From NCBI GenBank assembly GCA_902728285.1, contig CACVBU010000070.1, positions 1 through 64,000 of the forward strand: a DNA stretch of 64,000 nucleotides. Reading direction: 5' to 3'. A program made the translations under genes and the position numbers. Within the stretch, counting starts at the first letter, position 1; the number at the start of each line of letters is the position of its first letter. This DNA is from Clytia hemisphaerica (Eukaryota > Cnidaria > Hydrozoa > Leptothecata > Clytiidae). Under the pieces are notes generated by a model. The model did not search any database and had not been told where the DNA came from. It worked only from the letters and a program-made list of their open reading frames with translations. Shown here piece by piece: positions 62,196 through 64,000 of this stretch.

Positions 62196-63044
62196 TGTCT
62201 GGCCAGGGCCAGGACACTTTTTGGTGGTATGCTTTGTTCAACAAAAAGATAAGAAAATATCAAAAGAATAGATACATTTCTTATCTTAACCCTTCATACT
62301 ACACCATGTCTTGCTTATGGCTAGTATCGAACAGACTAGAGATCTAATAAAGAAAAAGAAGTTAAATATCCATATGATATTTTACCTATGATGGTCGCCA
62401 TTTTGAAAAATTTGTAAATAAAAATGCTAAACCGACGGCAACTTGAACTTTCTCTGAGGAAGTTTTTTGACTGAATAAAATTACGTAAGAGGTTGTCGCT
62501 GCCGTACACTTAATTAAAAGGGATCACCGGCACGCTCACGTCGCTCTCAGAAAAGGCCAAGTATCTAAGTATGAAGTTGACACGGGGAACGGACACACAT
62601 TAATAAATAAAATGGGAATAAACAATCTCGAATCTCTTACTATATTTTCCTCCTATTTTCCTTTTTGCTTCGAAATTTCGGTATTATGAAGTTTTTATCC
62701 CCTTTTTTCGGAATTCATACATGAAAAATCAAATTTGATGAAAAATTAGTCAAAAAAGAAGAAAAATACTCAAAAAAATCAATATCGGAATTGCGAGTAT
62801 TTTTTTACGGAATTTCGGAATTTTTGGCAAAATTATTAGGTATTTCGGAAATCGCAAACCCCGTACGCCTCCCCCTTAAAAGGGCCTGGCTTTACGGAAG
62901 GTCGTATGTCTCAAGTGCCAATCTAGACTAGAGTCTACTTCTGGCTTAACTTTGCTTTTTGATAAGGTATAAGGTGGTAGACACCCAAAAATAGGAAAAT
63001 TTATCCACGCGAAAATTAGTTCCCTTAAAGATATTGCATGCGAT
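62196..63044. other. No gene seen
   Basis: A/T-rich stretch with repeated TTTCGGAATT-like words at 62680-62850. No coding or RNA signature recognised. Confidence 0.4.
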
Positions 63045-63191
63045 TGTTATGTTCAGAAACAAGAGTAAAAGCATGTGTTTTCATGACGCCATCTTGGAAT
63101 ATTCTAGCTCTTTCGATATATTATATACAATCCTATACGCGTACGCTACTAAATATAATACCGTTCGCGTACATAACAAATAGACATAACA
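63045..63191 (-). mobile_element. 3' LTR of a Ty3/gypsy retrotransposon (147 bp)
   Basis: Bounded by the short inverted repeat TGTTATG ... CATAACA (TG...CA rule). On the minus strand it directly follows a polypurine tract and contains TATATAATATATC, a possible TATA box. Very short for an LTR. Confidence 0.7.
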
Positions 63192-63204
63192 CCTCTCCCC
63201 CACT
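63192..63204 (-). other. Polypurine tract
   Basis: On the minus strand AGTGGGGGAGAGG sits immediately 5' of the LTR start, as expected for the plus-strand primer of an LTR retrotransposon. Confidence 0.7.
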
Positions 63205-63389
63205 ACAAATAGCAAGTAGATAGAGGTCAAAAATAAAGTTAAAGCTTATGCTAAACATTTCAATCTCTCCTCTAATTGGAAAAAGTTCATAAATCATAAC
63301 TCATAACAGCTTCAACAAATGTCAACACTTTGAAGTTCGTAAATTGTTCTGTAAAATATCAAAACACTTCAAGTTTTTTTTTTTAATGT

Positions 63390-64000
63390 TCATGTAAGTT
63401 CGTAATTAGATAACCACTTTGGAGCTTGTTTTACACGTTGTGGTCTTGGAATAAAAAGAGGTTCTGGGTCATTGTCCTCTTCATTGTATGGGATTGTTGC
63501 ATCAGATGATGTTGAGTCGTTAACTGCAACATTCTCGTTTTCGTTGGGATTTTCTGCTGTCGGTTGAACATCAACTGTACCGGAAAAGTAGTCATCATCA
63601 GAGGAACTACAACTGTTACTAGTAGTTGTTTTGGATTTAAGATGAGTTTGCAATACTGGACGTTTGTATTGCTTCGATTGGTTGGCTGAGCGCATGATTT
63701 GCTTTGCGCCTTGCTGAATGATTAAACTGTTGCCTTTAACTTTAACAACGGTTCCTGGATTAGTGTTCCATTTAGGTGTGGTTTTATTTCTCTTGCTAGT
63801 AACATTCGTTGTGAGAACTTCATTCCCAACTTTAAATTCGTGCGGCTTTGCTTTGTGCTTGAGGTCATAGTGATGTCTGACAAGAATCTTTTTGTTTTGA
63901 TCCCGTTGACAGACCAATTTGCTGGATGCGGACGGTTTCGATTTCTTGTTGTTTGGGATTTTGTCGCGAATTACTCGTCCAAACATAAGCTCGGCTGGGG
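63390..64000 (-). CDS. Ty3/gypsy pol, integrase C-terminus (partial)
   Basis: The open frame enters from beyond the right edge. It starts in the window with PAELMFGR, the conserved end of the Ty3/gypsy integrase core (SPAELLFGR-type), then RHHYDLKHKAKPHEFKVGN and PKWNTNPGTVVKVKG, the GPY-like C-terminal barrel with basic residues. A Ser/Asp-rich tail follows and ends QAPKWLSNYELT at a stop at 63390-63392. About 185 bases separate the stop from the polypurine tract and LTR. The order pol end, PPT, LTR is canonical, and the frame is open, so this may be a fairly young copy; most of it lies outside the window. Confidence 0.85.
   Translation of the reverse strand, partial: PAELMFGRVIRDKIPNNKKSKPSASSKLVCQRDQNKKILVRHHYDLKHKAKPHEFKVGNEVLTTNVTSKRNKTTPKWNTNPGTVVKVKGNSLIIQQGAKQIMRSANQSKQYKRPVLQTHLKSKTTTSNSCSSSDDDYFSGTVDVQPTAENPNENENVAVNDSTSSDATIPYNEEDNDPEPLFIPRPQRVKQAPKWLSNYELT

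Overview
This is a piece of an animal nuclear genome, most likely a cnidarian. It is AT-rich by eye, and its genes have many GT-AG introns. It carries an orthologue of an animal transporter (MFSD14/HIAT1) and secreted PAN + C-type-lectin-like genes, and it is crowded with small inverted-repeat (MITE-like) DNA elements. The species cannot be named from the sequence alone.

Layout. (1) 0.3-1.8 kb: a + strand intronless-looking gene for a 483-residue, Ser/Arg-rich, probably disordered protein with a possible PDZ-ligand C-terminus. (2) 2-9 kb: a bed of MITE-like elements, including one nested inside another and two families flanked by TTAA. (3) 9.07-35.27 kb, minus strand: MFSD14, an MFS transporter of the tetracycline-transporter-like group. 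I reconstructed eleven coding exons by matching splice sites and phases; they sum to 487 codons including the stop. Its introns hold dozens of repeats, two arrays of 150-160 bp repeats resembling Helentron-associated elements, a 1.67 kb TIR element, and an inverted pair of intronless class A GPCR genes (23.0-23.9 kb minus, 26.4-27.4 kb plus). Immediately beyond the 5' splice site of the exon at 30387-30605 lies a 2.8 kb array of about 24 x 117 bp in which nearly every unit repeats the last 12 exon bases plus the GTAAGT donor.

(4) 36.8-41.8 kb and 45.9-50.2 kb, plus strand: two tandem paralogues coding for secreted proteins with a PAN-like module, a Cys-rich module and a C-type-lectin-like domain. 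The first two modules are nearly identical between the copies and the lectin domain has diverged. (5) 53.46-58.55 kb: a 5.1 kb DNA transposon with TIRs of about 240-290 bp and one seven-exon minus-strand gene encoding a protein of about 1,140 residues. I read it as an RNase-H-like transposase with a Tudor-like C-terminus; a frameshift in exon 2 breaks it. (6) 58.6-64 kb: a LINE endonuclease fragment ending at a lone N, two adjacent fold-back elements built of AATCGA and ACGGTG motifs, and the 3' end of a Ty3/gypsy retrotransposon (pol C-terminus, polypurine tract, 147 bp LTR) that runs off the right edge.

The single-copy host genes visible are the 0.3-1.8 kb gene and MFSD14; the GPCR and lectin pairs are local duplications. 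The most unusual points are the reiterated splice-donor array, the GPCR tail in which one DNA repeat is used in two reading frames, and the long-TIR transposon.
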